Below are positions 36,342-44,626 of a DNA stretch of 64,000 nucleotides, in pieces. The stretch is from CAJWKT01 sp964465375 (GTDB taxonomy: Bacteria; Pseudomonadota; Gammaproteobacteria; Steroidobacterales; Rariloculaceae). Numbering within the stretch: the first letter of the stretch is position 1; each line of letters opens with the position of its first letter. A program made the translations under genes and the position numbers. Under the pieces are notes generated by a model. The model did not search any database, was not told the DNA's origin, and worked only from the letters and a program-made list of their open reading frames with translations. The stretch lies in assembly GCA_964465375.1 (NCBI GenBank), contig CAYXIJ010000008.1:13308-77307 (forward strand). Reading direction: 5' to 3'.

Positions 36342-37386
36342 GTCGCTCAGTTGTCGTGCTTCCTGGCGACGGTATCGGGCCCGAAGTAACTGCCGAAGCA
36401 ATCCAAATCTTAAAGTCAGTTGATGAGCAACTTAACCTCAAGTTAGAGTTTAGTGAGGGACTGATTGGAGGCGCGGCACTCGATGCTACCGGCGAGCCAC
36501 TTCCCGCCAGTACGGTGGATCTTTGCAAAAAAGCCGATGCTATTCTCTTGGGTGCCGTAGGGGGTAGCAAATGGGAACACTTACCTGCTGGACCTGAGGC
36601 TTACGAAAAACTCTGGGGCTATACGCGAACCTTCGCCCCGTAAAGACATTGCCGGAACTCGTGGACGCATCACCCCTCAAAGCAGATCGCCTAGATGGCG
36701 TAGACATCATGGTGATCCGGGAATTGACTGGAGGAATCTACTTCGGAAAAAGAAAGCTATCATTAACCCGTGCTTATGATACTTGTGAATACACAACCGA
36801 AGAAATAAAACGGATTTGCCGTATGGCGGGTAATCTCGCGATGACCCGAAGGCGAAAGGTAACCTCAGTTGACAAACACAATGTGCTTGATACTTCCCGA
36901 CTGTGGCGCAAAACGGCTACTGGGCTTTTCCATGCTGAATTTCCAGAGATTGAATTGGAGCACATTTATGTTGATGCGGCGGCTATGCACCTACTTAATC
37001 GCCCCAAAGACTTCGACGTCCTCGTAACTGAAAACATGTTTGGAGATATATTAACTGATGAGGCCTCAATGCTCGCTGGATCTCTCGGCCTTCTCCCCTC
37101 TGCATCCCTAAGCGATGAAGGCCCCAGTCTCTACGAGCCCATTCATGGCTCCGCTCCGGATATTGCGGGCCGTAATTCGGCAAACCCCACCGGTGCTATC
37201 CTTAGTGCTGCCATGCTACTAAGGCACAGCCTAGACTTGCCTAGCGCTGCAGCCGCTATAGAGGGGGCAATTGCAGCAACCTATGCAGCAGGGTTCCGAA
37301 CGCCTGACCTTGGTGCTGCTAAGAATAATCAAAACGTAGGAACCAAAGAGTTTGGTGAAGCCGTCCTCGCTCACTTAGAACTTTAG
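36338..37386 (+). pseudogene. leuB: 3-isopropylmalate dehydrogenase, interrupted by a one-base frameshift
   Basis: Oxidatively decarboxylates 3-isopropylmalate; last specific leucine step. Read straight, the first frame (36338-36643) stops at TAA after 101 codons, and a second frame carries the rest to 37386. The two join cleanly at GAG|GGC near 36598: one G missing from a run (now GAGGC) gives GPE then GLRKTLGLYANLRPV, a very LeuB-like sequence. With that G restored the length is 1050 bases, exactly 350 codons. Both halves are well conserved (LPGDGIGPEV; SVDKHNVLDTSRLWR; DAAAMHL; ENMFGDILTDEAS; GSAPDIAG), so decay is very recent or the indel is a sequencing/assembly error. Confidence 0.9.
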
Positions 37387-37421
37387 ATTCAATCTTTTCT
37401 TTCGAAACCATGGTCAATACA

Positions 37422-37462
37422 TTGCAAGTAGCACGCTAGTAGGATATTGTATTAATATACTA
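37422..37462 (+). promoter_or_regulatory. Candidate promoter/operator of the TrpR-like gene and his operon
   Basis: TTGCAA (37422-37427), 17-base spacer, TATTGT (37445-37450) is an acceptable sigma-70 pair. An imperfect inverted repeat with arms TAGTA and TACTA spans 37437-37462 and overlaps the -10, where a repressor such as the downstream TrpR-like protein could bind. Both calls are by eye and weak. Confidence 0.3.
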
Positions 37463-37479
37463 TTACATTAGGTGGTCCC

Positions 37480-37794
37480 ATGAAACCACAAAAAGAAATA
37501 CAGCGAAAGCCCAAGGTGCTTGAAAATACAGCCCTTTATCAGGCAATTTTATCTCTCCAAAATGAAGAAGAATGCTCCCAGTTCTTCTCTGACCTCTGCA
37601 CACCCTCAGAGCTTGAAGCCATGGTTGATCGATGGGCGGTAGTCCCCTATCTCAATAAAGGCCTCCCTTACCGGAAGATTCACGACATAACAGGTGTATC
37701 TGTAACCACTATTGGAAGAGTTGCAAGATTTCTGACAATTGGCAACGGGGGCTACAAGACTGCTCTTAATCGATTGGACCCCTTTAACTTATGA
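37480..37794 (+). CDS. TrpR-like repressor, YerC/YecD family
   Basis: 104 residues. Helical DNA-binding protein of the TrpR superfamily; DLCTPSELEAMVDRW and a helix-turn-helix PYRKIHDITGVSVTTIGRVAR are the family hallmarks. TAGGTGG ribosome site. Its stop overlaps the hisG ATG (ATGA), so regulator and histidine operon are co-translated. YerC-type genes next to hisG occur in several proteobacteria and Firmicutes; a role as autoregulator of this operon is inferred from position, the effector is unknown. Confidence 0.9.
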   Translation: MKPQKEIQRKPKVLENTALYQAILSLQNEEECSQFFSDLCTPSELEAMVDRWAVVPYLNKGLPYRKIHDITGVSVTTIGRVARFLTIGNGGYKTALNRLDPFNL

Positions 37795-38693
37795 AGAAAG
37801 ATAACACCAGAATACGTATTGCAGCCCAAAAGTCTGGCCGCCTAACGGAACACACAATGGAACTGTTGACGCGTTGTGGCCTTATATATTCGAAAGGACG
37901 CGATCAATTAATTTGCTATGGCGAAAATATGCCGGTAGATGTGATTCTAGTCCGAGATGATGATATTCCAAGCCTGGTACAGGAAAATCTTTGTGATTTA
38001 GGTATTGTTGGACTTAACGAGGTGGAAGAAACCCGCCTTAAACTCATCAGGCTCAATACTAAAGAGATTTTCTCTCAGATCAGCACTTTGGATTTTGGCT
38101 ATTGCCGATTGTCGTTTGCAGTACCAGAAGATCAAAACTGTGCTGACTCAAGCTTCCTTAACGGAAAGCGTATTGCTACAAGTTACCCTCAAATAGTGGG
38201 CCACTATCTAAAAAATCAAGAAATAAAGGCCGAGATTGTAGAATTCTCCGGTGCAGTTGAGATAGCGCCGGGCCTTGGGAAAGCCGACATGATTTGCGAC
38301 CTTGTTTCTAGCGGCTCCACCCTTCAAGCCAACAAGTTAAAGGAAATCGATACCATTTTAGAAAGTCGAGCAACACTGATTCAGACCCCGAGCCCAATAC
38401 CAGCTGGCAAGCAAGAATGGCTACAACGTTTACTGCAACGCGTTCAGGGCGTACTGCAGGTTAAAGAAAGCAAATATATTATGCTGCACGCACCACGCTC
38501 TGCATTACCAAAAATCAGCGAACTATTACCGGGTAGCGAGTCACCCACCATAATTCCACTCGAGGGGTGCAACGACAAAGTTGCAGTGCATGCAGTCTGT
38601 CGAGAAAAAGTCTTTTGGGAAACTTTAGAGCTACTCAAGAAAGCGGGCGCTAGTTCTGTACTCGTACTGCCCGTTGAAAAAATGCTTACATAA
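37791..38693 (+). CDS. hisG: ATP phosphoribosyltransferase, long form
   Basis: 300 residues; first and feedback-regulated step of histidine synthesis (ATP + PRPP). N-terminal RIAAQKSGRLTEHTMELL, PRPP site GLGKADMICDLVSSGSTLQAN, then a C-terminal ACT-like regulatory domain (about 215-295, CNDKVAVHAVCREKVFWETLELLKKAG). The long form needs no HisZ partner. Starts in an ATGA overlap with the TrpR-like gene. Confidence 0.96.
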   Translation: MKKDNTRIRIAAQKSGRLTEHTMELLTRCGLIYSKGRDQLICYGENMPVDVILVRDDDIPSLVQENLCDLGIVGLNEVEETRLKLIRLNTKEIFSQISTLDFGYCRLSFAVPEDQNCADSSFLNGKRIATSYPQIVGHYLKNQEIKAEIVEFSGAVEIAPGLGKADMICDLVSSGSTLQANKLKEIDTILESRATLIQTPSPIPAGKQEWLQRLLQRVQGVLQVKESKYIMLHAPRSALPKISELLPGSESPTIIPLEGCNDKVAVHAVCREKVFWETLELLKKAGASSVLVLPVEKMLT

Positions 38694-38706
38694 AATAATT
38701 GTGCTA

Positions 38707-40017
38707 ATGAAAAAATATCGATGGAATAAACTAACTTTTGCCGATCAGGAGCAGCTAATGCAACGGCCGGCCTTAGTTGACGATTCACAGCTTCTGAGTC
38801 GGGTGGAAGAAATTGTAGAGCTGGTGCGTGTTGAGGGCGATAGCGCTCTGCGTTCTTTGACTATGGAATTTGATCAAGTGGAACTCAAATCCTTTGAAGT
38901 TACCTCTGAAGAACTTTCTAACTCCTACAAAAAACTAGCAAAAACTACGAAAAATGCGATTGTTGCGGCCGCAAAAAATATTGAATACTTTCATCGAGAT
39001 CAGGTACCAAAATCAATTTCAAGAGACACCGCTCCAGGAGTACGATGTGAGCGAGTAATCCGCCCAATCCAAAATATAGGTCTCTATGTACCAGGTGGGG
39101 ACAGTCCATTGCTCTCAACCGCGCTTATGCTAGCGATCCCTGCAGCTCTTGCGGAATGCCCCACAACGATCTTATGTAGCCCCCCTAATAAAAATGGAAA
39201 AATAGATGCAGAAATACTTTTCGTAGCCCAAAAATACGGAATTAAGAAGATCTTCAAATTAGGTGGTGCGCAAGCTATAGCAGCTATGGCTTATGGCACT
39301 CAAACGGTTCCTAAAGTAAATAAAATTTTTGGACCAGGAAATAGATGGGTAGCAGCGGCAAAAGCACATGTATCCCGAGATCCAAGTGGTGCTGCACAAG
39401 ACCTTCCGGCTGGACCCTCAGAGCTTCTGGTAATCGCAGACGGAGAGGCTAACCCATCCTTCGTAGCGGCTGACCTACTTTCTCAGGCCGAACATAGCCC
39501 AGACTCACAAGTCATACTAATAACCAGCTCCGAAAGCCTAGCCGATAGCGTAGAAAATCAGGTCGCCCACCAAAAAAACAAACTAGCAAGGCAGGCAATA
39601 ATAGAGGAGGCATTATCGCATTCTTATACATTGACGGTTACGAATCTTGAGATGGCCATCGATATTGCAAATAGATACGCACCAGAGCACCTAATATTAC
39701 AGACTCAACACCCCCGTAAACTGCTTGATCAGATCACGACAGCAGGTTCCGTTTTCCTTGGTCCGTGGGCCCCAGAAGCGGTGGGTGACTATTGCAGCGG
39801 AACCAATCACGTACTGCCAACTTACGGGTTAGCGCGCGGATATTCAGGCCTTGGGGTTAATGATTTCGTGCGGACTATGACAGTACAGGAGCTAAATCGG
39901 GACGGAATAGCCACTCTTGGTCCGTTAGCCGAGACATTGGCCAAGCTTGAAGGGCTAGACGCGCATGGAGCAGCAGTCACGCAGCGCCTAAAAGTACTAA
40001 ATGAAATGGGGGCGTAA
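38707..40017 (+). CDS. hisD: Histidinol dehydrogenase
   Basis: 436 residues from ATG 38707; the frame could start at TTG 38674 inside hisG but that is not needed. Oxidises histidinol to histidine with NAD and Zn. IGLYVPGGDSPLLSTALMLAIPA, FGPGNRWVAAAK, PAGPSELLVIADGEA, and the catalytic Glu-His in RYAPEHLIL; C-terminal HGAAVTQR. Thirteen bases after hisG, no clear ribosome binding site. Confidence 0.96.
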   Translation: MKKYRWNKLTFADQEQLMQRPALVDDSQLLSRVEEIVELVRVEGDSALRSLTMEFDQVELKSFEVTSEELSNSYKKLAKTTKNAIVAAAKNIEYFHRDQVPKSISRDTAPGVRCERVIRPIQNIGLYVPGGDSPLLSTALMLAIPAALAECPTTILCSPPNKNGKIDAEILFVAQKYGIKKIFKLGGAQAIAAMAYGTQTVPKVNKIFGPGNRWVAAAKAHVSRDPSGAAQDLPAGPSELLVIADGEANPSFVAADLLSQAEHSPDSQVILITSSESLADSVENQVAHQKNKLARQAIIEEALSHSYTLTVTNLEMAIDIANRYAPEHLILQTQHPRKLLDQITTAGSVFLGPWAPEAVGDYCSGTNHVLPTYGLARGYSGLGVNDFVRTMTVQELNRDGIATLGPLAETLAKLEGLDAHGAAVTQRLKVLNEMGA

Positions 40018-40019
40018 CA

Positions 40020-41072
40020 GTGGCAGATATCCTCCAACTAGCCCGCCCCGAACTTCGAAAGCTTAAGCCTTACTCTCCGGGTGGCTGCGAATCTGGCCTA
40101 GTACGCCTAAATGCGAATGAATCCCCATGGCGAATACCTGACGACAATACCGAGAGAGGTCTCAATTTTTACCCCCCACCAAGGCCATTGCTCCTGCGCA
40201 AACTCCTCGCTGAGCACTATGGCGTTATCGAAGAAAAAATTTTAGTTACCCGGGGAAGTACAGAAGCTATTGATCTTTTGATCAGGGGTTTTTGCGCAGC
40301 CGGAAAAGACCAACTTCTCACCTGCCCCCCAACTTTTGATATGTACCGTCTGTATGCGGGAATCCAAAACGTTGAAGTTCTTGAGGTACCATTGCTGAGG
40401 GAAAAGGGCTTCGCCATTAATTCCAAGTCAATCGTAGAACGAGTAACCGAAAAAACTAAAATAATTTTTCTTTGTTCGCCAAATAACCCTACCGGACAAT
40501 CAATAGAACACAAGGATATCGAATTTATATGCCAAGCAGTTCAAGAAAAAACATTAGTTGTGCTCGATGAGGCATACCAAGAATTTTCAGATAAACAGGA
40601 CTTTAGCGCATTGGAGGAAAAATACGAGAATGTTCTCAGGCTTCGTACGCTATCGAAATTTATATCACTAGCTGGTATACGCTGTGGCGTAGTCATAGCA
40701 GAACCGAAGCTTATCAATTTCTTAGGTAGCATATTGCCGCCCTACTCATTTCCTACACCGTCTATTGAGTTGGCACTTAAGGCTCTCGATAAAAAATCTC
40801 TAACTACCGGAAAGGAAAGGATTCAAGTGCTGCGCGCTGAAAGAACTCGACTAAAAAAAGAATTAATGAATGTCAGTGATATAAAAAAAGTGTGGCCCAG
40901 TGATGCAAATTTCATTTTTGTTGAAACGTCAAATGCAGAAAATTTTCAAAAGAAAGCGCGACAGGCAAATATTTTGATACGTACCTTTCCGGATCAACCC
41001 GCGCTACAAAACTGTGTCCGTATTACTGTGGGGCGACGAGAAGACAACAATAAGTTATTACAGGCTTTCTAG
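40020..41072 (+). CDS. hisC: Histidinol-phosphate aminotransferase
   Basis: 350 residues, PLP fold type I. LVRLNANESPW near the N-terminus, CSPNNPTGQS, VVLDEAYQEF, and Schiff-base Lys in RLRTLSKFISLAGIRCG. Starts at GTG (40020) two bases after the hisD stop. Confidence 0.96.
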   Translation: MADILQLARPELRKLKPYSPGGCESGLVRLNANESPWRIPDDNTERGLNFYPPPRPLLLRKLLAEHYGVIEEKILVTRGSTEAIDLLIRGFCAAGKDQLLTCPPTFDMYRLYAGIQNVEVLEVPLLREKGFAINSKSIVERVTEKTKIIFLCSPNNPTGQSIEHKDIEFICQAVQEKTLVVLDEAYQEFSDKQDFSALEEKYENVLRLRTLSKFISLAGIRCGVVIAEPKLINFLGSILPPYSFPTPSIELALKALDKKSLTTGKERIQVLRAERTRLKKELMNVSDIKKVWPSDANFIFVETSNAENFQKKARQANILIRTFPDQPALQNCVRITVGRREDNNKLLQAF

Positions 41073-41087
41073 AGCAGGGTTTAAGTC

Positions 41088-42161
41088 ATGGCGCGTAAAT
41101 TTATTTTTCTTGATCGTGATGGAACTCTTATAGAAGAGCCCGATGATCAACAAGTGGATTCACTCAACAAAGTTAAATTTATGCCAGGAGTGATCCCCGC
41201 TCTCCTACGCCTAAAATCAGCGGGCTTTGAATTCGTGATTATCAGCAACCAAGACGGGCTTGGAAAAAAAGAGTTTCCACTGGAATCATTCCAGCTAGTT
41301 CAGGATTTCATAAAAACGGCCTTTTCTTCTCAGGGTATTGATTTTACTAAAGAATTTTTTTGTCCCCACACGACCGAGGATAACTGTAATTGCAGAAAAC
41401 CTAATCCTGGTTTGGTAAGTGAATTCTTTAAAAAAGTAGATGTTGATCACGAAAAAAGTGTCGTGGTGGGTGACCGTGATAGTGATATGCGGCTAGCCGA
41501 AAATCTTGGTATACGCGGATTGAGGATCAGACTTACCGGAGAAACCCATGAGACTTGGCCAGAAATTACCCGGCTTCTTCTCGATAAACCGCGACAGGCA
41601 AAAATCGAACGAAAAACACGCGAAACAAATATCTCTATCCAAGTTGATTTAGATTCAGCTCAAGAACCACGAATTGATACCGGTATAAAGTTTTTTGACC
41701 ACATGCTTGAGCAATTAGGAAAACATGGTGCCTTTGGGCTAGATATCCGCTGCCAAGGTGATCTGGAAGTCGATGAACATCACACAGTGGAAGATGTTGC
41801 ATTAACAATTGGGGAAGCACTTAAAAAAGCCCTTGGAGATAAAAAAAATATTGAACGCTATGGGTTTCTATTACCTATGGATGAAGCAGAGGCAAGGGTT
41901 TCTATAGATTTAAGTGCGCGACCGTATCTTGTATTTGATGGTGAATTTACTCGAGAGCGTGTGGGAGAACTTCCCACGGAATTAGTTCCCCATTTTTTTC
42001 GATCTTTGGCTGATTCCTTAGGTGCAGCTATCCATATACAGGTAATAGGTGAAAATAACCACCACATGGTAGAAAGTTGTTTCAAGGGCGTTGCAAGGGC
42101 ACTTCGAGAGGCCTTTCGGCGTACTGGAAGTGGCCTACCCTCGACCAAGGGTCAGCTATGA
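41088..42161 (+). CDS. hisB: Bifunctional histidinol-phosphatase / imidazoleglycerol-phosphate dehydratase
   Basis: 357 residues, the gammaproteobacterial fusion. N-terminal HAD phosphatase (FLDRDGTLIEE, then Zn-binding CPHTTEDNCNCRKP and GDRDSDMRLAENLG), C-terminal dehydratase (about 165-357) with KFFDHMLEQLGKHG, DEHHTVEDVALTIGEAL and GENNHHMVESCFKG. Catalyses steps 6 and 8 of histidine synthesis. Overlaps hisH in ATGA. Confidence 0.97.
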   Translation: MARKFIFLDRDGTLIEEPDDQQVDSLNKVKFMPGVIPALLRLKSAGFEFVIISNQDGLGKKEFPLESFQLVQDFIKTAFSSQGIDFTKEFFCPHTTEDNCNCRKPNPGLVSEFFKKVDVDHEKSVVVGDRDSDMRLAENLGIRGLRIRLTGETHETWPEITRLLLDKPRQAKIERKTRETNISIQVDLDSAQEPRIDTGIKFFDHMLEQLGKHGAFGLDIRCQGDLEVDEHHTVEDVALTIGEALKKALGDKKNIERYGFLLPMDEAEARVSIDLSARPYLVFDGEFTRERVGELPTELVPHFFRSLADSLGAAIHIQVIGENNHHMVESCFKGVARALREAFRRTGSGLPSTKGQL

Positions 42162-42754
42162 AAAAAAGACCCGCAATAGTCGCTACCGGTGGAGCCAACC
42201 TAGCTTCATTGACGTTTGCCTTAAAGCGTCTCGGTGCAGAAGCAGAGGTAACGGAAGATCCCGATATAGTAATGGATGCAAATCACGTAATTCTACCAGG
42301 CGTGGGTACTGCCCTTGATGCAATAAAAAGACTGGAGAGAATCGGCCTAAAAAATACGATACCTCAACTTACGCAACCAGTTCTTGGGATCTGTCTTGGT
42401 ATGCAGCTGTTATTTTCAGGCTCTGATGAGGACAACACTCGATGCCTAGGGATCATTGACGGTCAAGCTCACCGCTTCAAGGCAAACCAAAAGCTCCCAA
42501 TTCCTCAAATGGGCTGGAACCAATTGCAACTAGTGGGTAAATCACCGCTGTTGAAAGATATTTCAGAGGGAGACTACGTCTACTTTATTCACAGCTATGC
42601 AGTACCCGAAGGTAACTATACCCGCGCATCTTGCAACTACGGCCAAAAATTTTCAGCCGTTGTAGAACAAAAGAATTTTTACGGAACTCAATTTCACCCA
42701 GAGCGTTCTGGGCTGCTAGGCGCAAAAGTGTTGGCAAACTTTCTTAAGCTATAA
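42158..42754 (+). CDS. hisH: Imidazole glycerol phosphate synthase glutaminase subunit
   Basis: 198 residues from the ATG at 42158 in the ATGA overlap with hisB; the open frame extends 27 codons upstream inside hisB. Supplies ammonia to HisF. Catalytic Cys in LGICLGMQLLF, and His/Glu in YGTQFHPERSG; oxyanion loop ILPGVGT. Confidence 0.96.
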   Translation: MKKRPAIVATGGANLASLTFALKRLGAEAEVTEDPDIVMDANHVILPGVGTALDAIKRLERIGLKNTIPQLTQPVLGICLGMQLLFSGSDEDNTRCLGIIDGQAHRFKANQKLPIPQMGWNQLQLVGKSPLLKDISEGDYVYFIHSYAVPEGNYTRASCNYGQKFSAVVEQKNFYGTQFHPERSGLLGAKVLANFLKL

Positions 42755-42758
42755 CGTC

Positions 42759-43496
42759 ATGCAACTAATTCCAGCAATTGATATTCGGAAAGGCAGATGT
42801 GTTCGCTTATTTCAAGGTGATTTTACAAAGGAGACTCTATACAAAATAGAGCCCATAGAATTAGCAGCGCACTATGCATCCGTAGGTGCTCGATGGCTCC
42901 ACGTAGTTGATTTGGACGGAGCAAAAATAGGTAGACCAGAAAATTTTCAACTAATTACAAGTATTGCGCAAAAAATCAGCTTATTAATTCAAGTGGGCGG
43001 AGGAATTCGGACTTTAGCCCACTTGCGAAAAGCGCTAAAAAGCGCTGATAGAGCAGTAATCGGGAGTCTTGCAGTCGAGCAACCCACTAAAGTCATGAGT
43101 TGGTTCAATATGTTTGACGCGGAGCGCTTAACACTCGCACTCGACGTTCGCATAGATGCATCTGGAGTACCTATGCTTGCTACTTACGGCTGGACTAAGC
43201 CCACTCAAGTTAGTTTATGGCATCTACTGAAACAATATCAAAATACAGGACTTAAGCATGTTTTATGTACTGATATAGACAGAGATGGCACCATGATAGG
43301 CCCCAACATTGGGCTCTATGAGAGCTGTATAAAACGCTGGCCAAACATAAAGTTTCAGGCCTCAGGGGGAATTCGCAACAAAAGTGACCTTGCCGCGCTT
43401 GAAAAGCTGAAAGTAAGTGCGGCGATCTCTGGTAGAGCCCTTTTAGAAAGAGAAATTTTAATAGAGGAGATGGCCCCATACTTGCCAAACGCCTAA
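42759..43496 (+). CDS. hisA: ProFAR isomerase HisA
   Basis: 245 residues, beta/alpha barrel. Isomerises the ribosylated intermediate of step 4. Catalytic Asp in PAIDIRKGRCVRL (residue 8) and second Asp in CTDIDRDGTMIGPN; VGGGIRT phosphate loop. Its last 19 bases overlap hisF. The C-terminal codons also contain the ribosome binding site of hisF. Confidence 0.96.
   Translation: MQLIPAIDIRKGRCVRLFQGDFTKETLYKIEPIELAAHYASVGARWLHVVDLDGAKIGRPENFQLITSIAQKISLLIQVGGGIRTLAHLRKALKSADRAVIGSLAVEQPTKVMSWFNMFDAERLTLALDVRIDASGVPMLATYGWTKPTQVSLWHLLKQYQNTGLKHVLCTDIDRDGTMIGPNIGLYESCIKRWPNIKFQASGGIRNKSDLAALEKLKVSAAISGRALLEREILIEEMAPYLPNA
43463..43470 (+). promoter_or_regulatory. Ribosome binding site of hisF
   Basis: AGAGGAGA inside the 3' end of hisA, seven bases before ATA 43478 and over 50 bases before the first in-frame ATG (43523). 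It decides the hisF start in favour of ATA. Confidence 0.7.
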
Positions 43497-44260
43497 TCCC
43501 CTGTCTGGATGTTCGTGATGGTATGGTCGTCAAGGGAGTTCAATTTAGGGACCATCGGATTATGGGTGACATCCTAGAGCTTGCGACGCGATACCGCCAA
43601 GAATGCGCTGATGAGCTTGTTTTTTACGATATTACAGCCAGTCCAGACGGACGAATTGTTGACCGAAAGTGGATTAATAAGGTGGCAGCTATCTTGGATG
43701 TTCCGTTCTGTGTAGCCGGTGGTATCAGAACTCTTGCTGATGCAGAGATGGCACTTAATCTTGGTGCCGATAAGATATCTATTAACTCCCCGGCCCTTGA
43801 GCGTCCAGAGCTGATCAATCAACTTGCTAAACGTTTTGGCTCCCAATGCATTGTAATCGGGATCGATAGCCTAGCTAAGGACAACCAATATCAAGTCCAT
43901 CAATACACTGGGAACCCACAGCAAAGTCGATGGAGTGAGCGCTTAACACTTGATTGGGTTACCGAAGTCCAAGATCGCGGTGCCGGTGAAATTGTTCTTA
44001 ATTGCATGAACCAAGATGGAGTTAGAAGCGGATATGATACAAAACAGCTAAAATCTGTCCGTGATGCTTGCAAAGTCCCACTTATTGCATCGGGTGGCGC
44101 AGGGAAGATGTCACATTTTAAGGACGTGTTCATACAATCACTAGTGGATGGAGCATTAGCGGCTACAGTATTTCACACAGCTAAAATTCCGATCCCAGAG
44201 CTCAAGCGCTACCTTATAGGCGCAGGAGTTCATTGTCGTCCACCAAATGCAGAGGAGTAG
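43478..44260 (+). CDS. hisF: Imidazole glycerol phosphate synthase cyclase subunit, apparent ATA start
   Basis: 260 residues if started at ATA 43478. Cyclises PRFAR to imidazole glycerol phosphate with HisH. The N-terminus then reads xLAKRLIPCLDVRDGMVVKGVQF, lining up with the usual MLAKRIIPCLDV, and keeps the catalytic Asp of CLDV. The first in-frame ATG (43523) would remove this Asp; no ATG, GTG, TTG or CTG exists between the upstream in-frame stop (43433) and 43523. Second catalytic Asp in LNCMNQDGVRSGYD is present; VAGGIRT and ASGGAGK phosphate loops intact. Overlaps hisA by 19 bases. Confidence 0.88.
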   Translation: MLAKRLIPCLDVRDGMVVKGVQFRDHRIMGDILELATRYRQECADELVFYDITASPDGRIVDRKWINKVAAILDVPFCVAGGIRTLADAEMALNLGADKISINSPALERPELINQLAKRFGSQCIVIGIDSLAKDNQYQVHQYTGNPQQSRWSERLTLDWVTEVQDRGAGEIVLNCMNQDGVRSGYDTKQLKSVRDACKVPLIASGGAGKMSHFKDVFIQSLVDGALAATVFHTAKIPIPELKRYLIGAGVHCRPPNAEE

Positions 44261-44263
44261 AAA

Positions 44264-44554
44264 TTGAGCGCTTTTTCATTTCTGAATGAACTTGAAAAAA
44301 TTATCAAAGATAGACTTCAGAATCCTAAAGAGTCTAGCTATACCAACCTTTTGGCCCAAGAAGGCACACTGAAAATAGCTAAAAAACTGGGTGAGGAAAG
44401 CACAGAAGTAGCGCTGGCCGGCGTGTGTGAAAACGATGAGCGACTAACATCTGAAGCAGCGGACTTGATATACCATCTTTTGTTGCTATTAGCTATGCGA
44501 GGGATACCCTTCTCTGAAGTTGTCAATGAACTGAGAAAACGCAACAAGTCTTAG
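44264..44554 (+). CDS. hisE: Phosphoribosyl-ATP pyrophosphatase HisE
   Basis: 96 residues; hydrolyses PR-ATP to PR-AMP (step 2). All-alpha MazG-like fold: NELEKIIKDRL, KKLGEESTEVALAG, EAADLIYHLLLLLA. Starts at TTG 44264, with GAGGAG just upstream; three bases after hisF. The PR-AMP cyclohydrolase domain (HisI) that is fused in front of HisE in many gammaproteobacteria is absent, and no hisI is found in the window. Last gene of the his operon. Confidence 0.93.
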   Translation: MSAFSFLNELEKIIKDRLQNPKESSYTNLLAQEGTLKIAKKLGEESTEVALAGVCENDERLTSEAADLIYHLLLLLAMRGIPFSEVVNELRKRNKS

Positions 44555-44566
44555 CTTAAAGCTAAG
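44550..44566 (+). terminator. Hairpin at the end of the his operon
   Basis: CTTAGC (44550-44555), five-base loop, GCTAAG (44561-44566), overlapping the hisE stop codon. No T run follows, so terminator function is doubtful. It lies between convergent operons and reads the same on both strands. Confidence 0.3.
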
Positions 44567-44626
44567 CATTCTCAATAACGAATCTACAGTAGCATGCATC
44601 CGAATGACAAATAGATAAACTTATAT

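Noticed and set aside
36649..37386. A separate 245-codon gene after leuB
   Set aside because: It is the second part of leuB; restoring one G joins it seamlessly to the first part.
43523..44260. hisF starting at ATG 43523
   Set aside because: It would remove the first 15 residues, including the catalytic Asp, and has no ribosome binding site in front.
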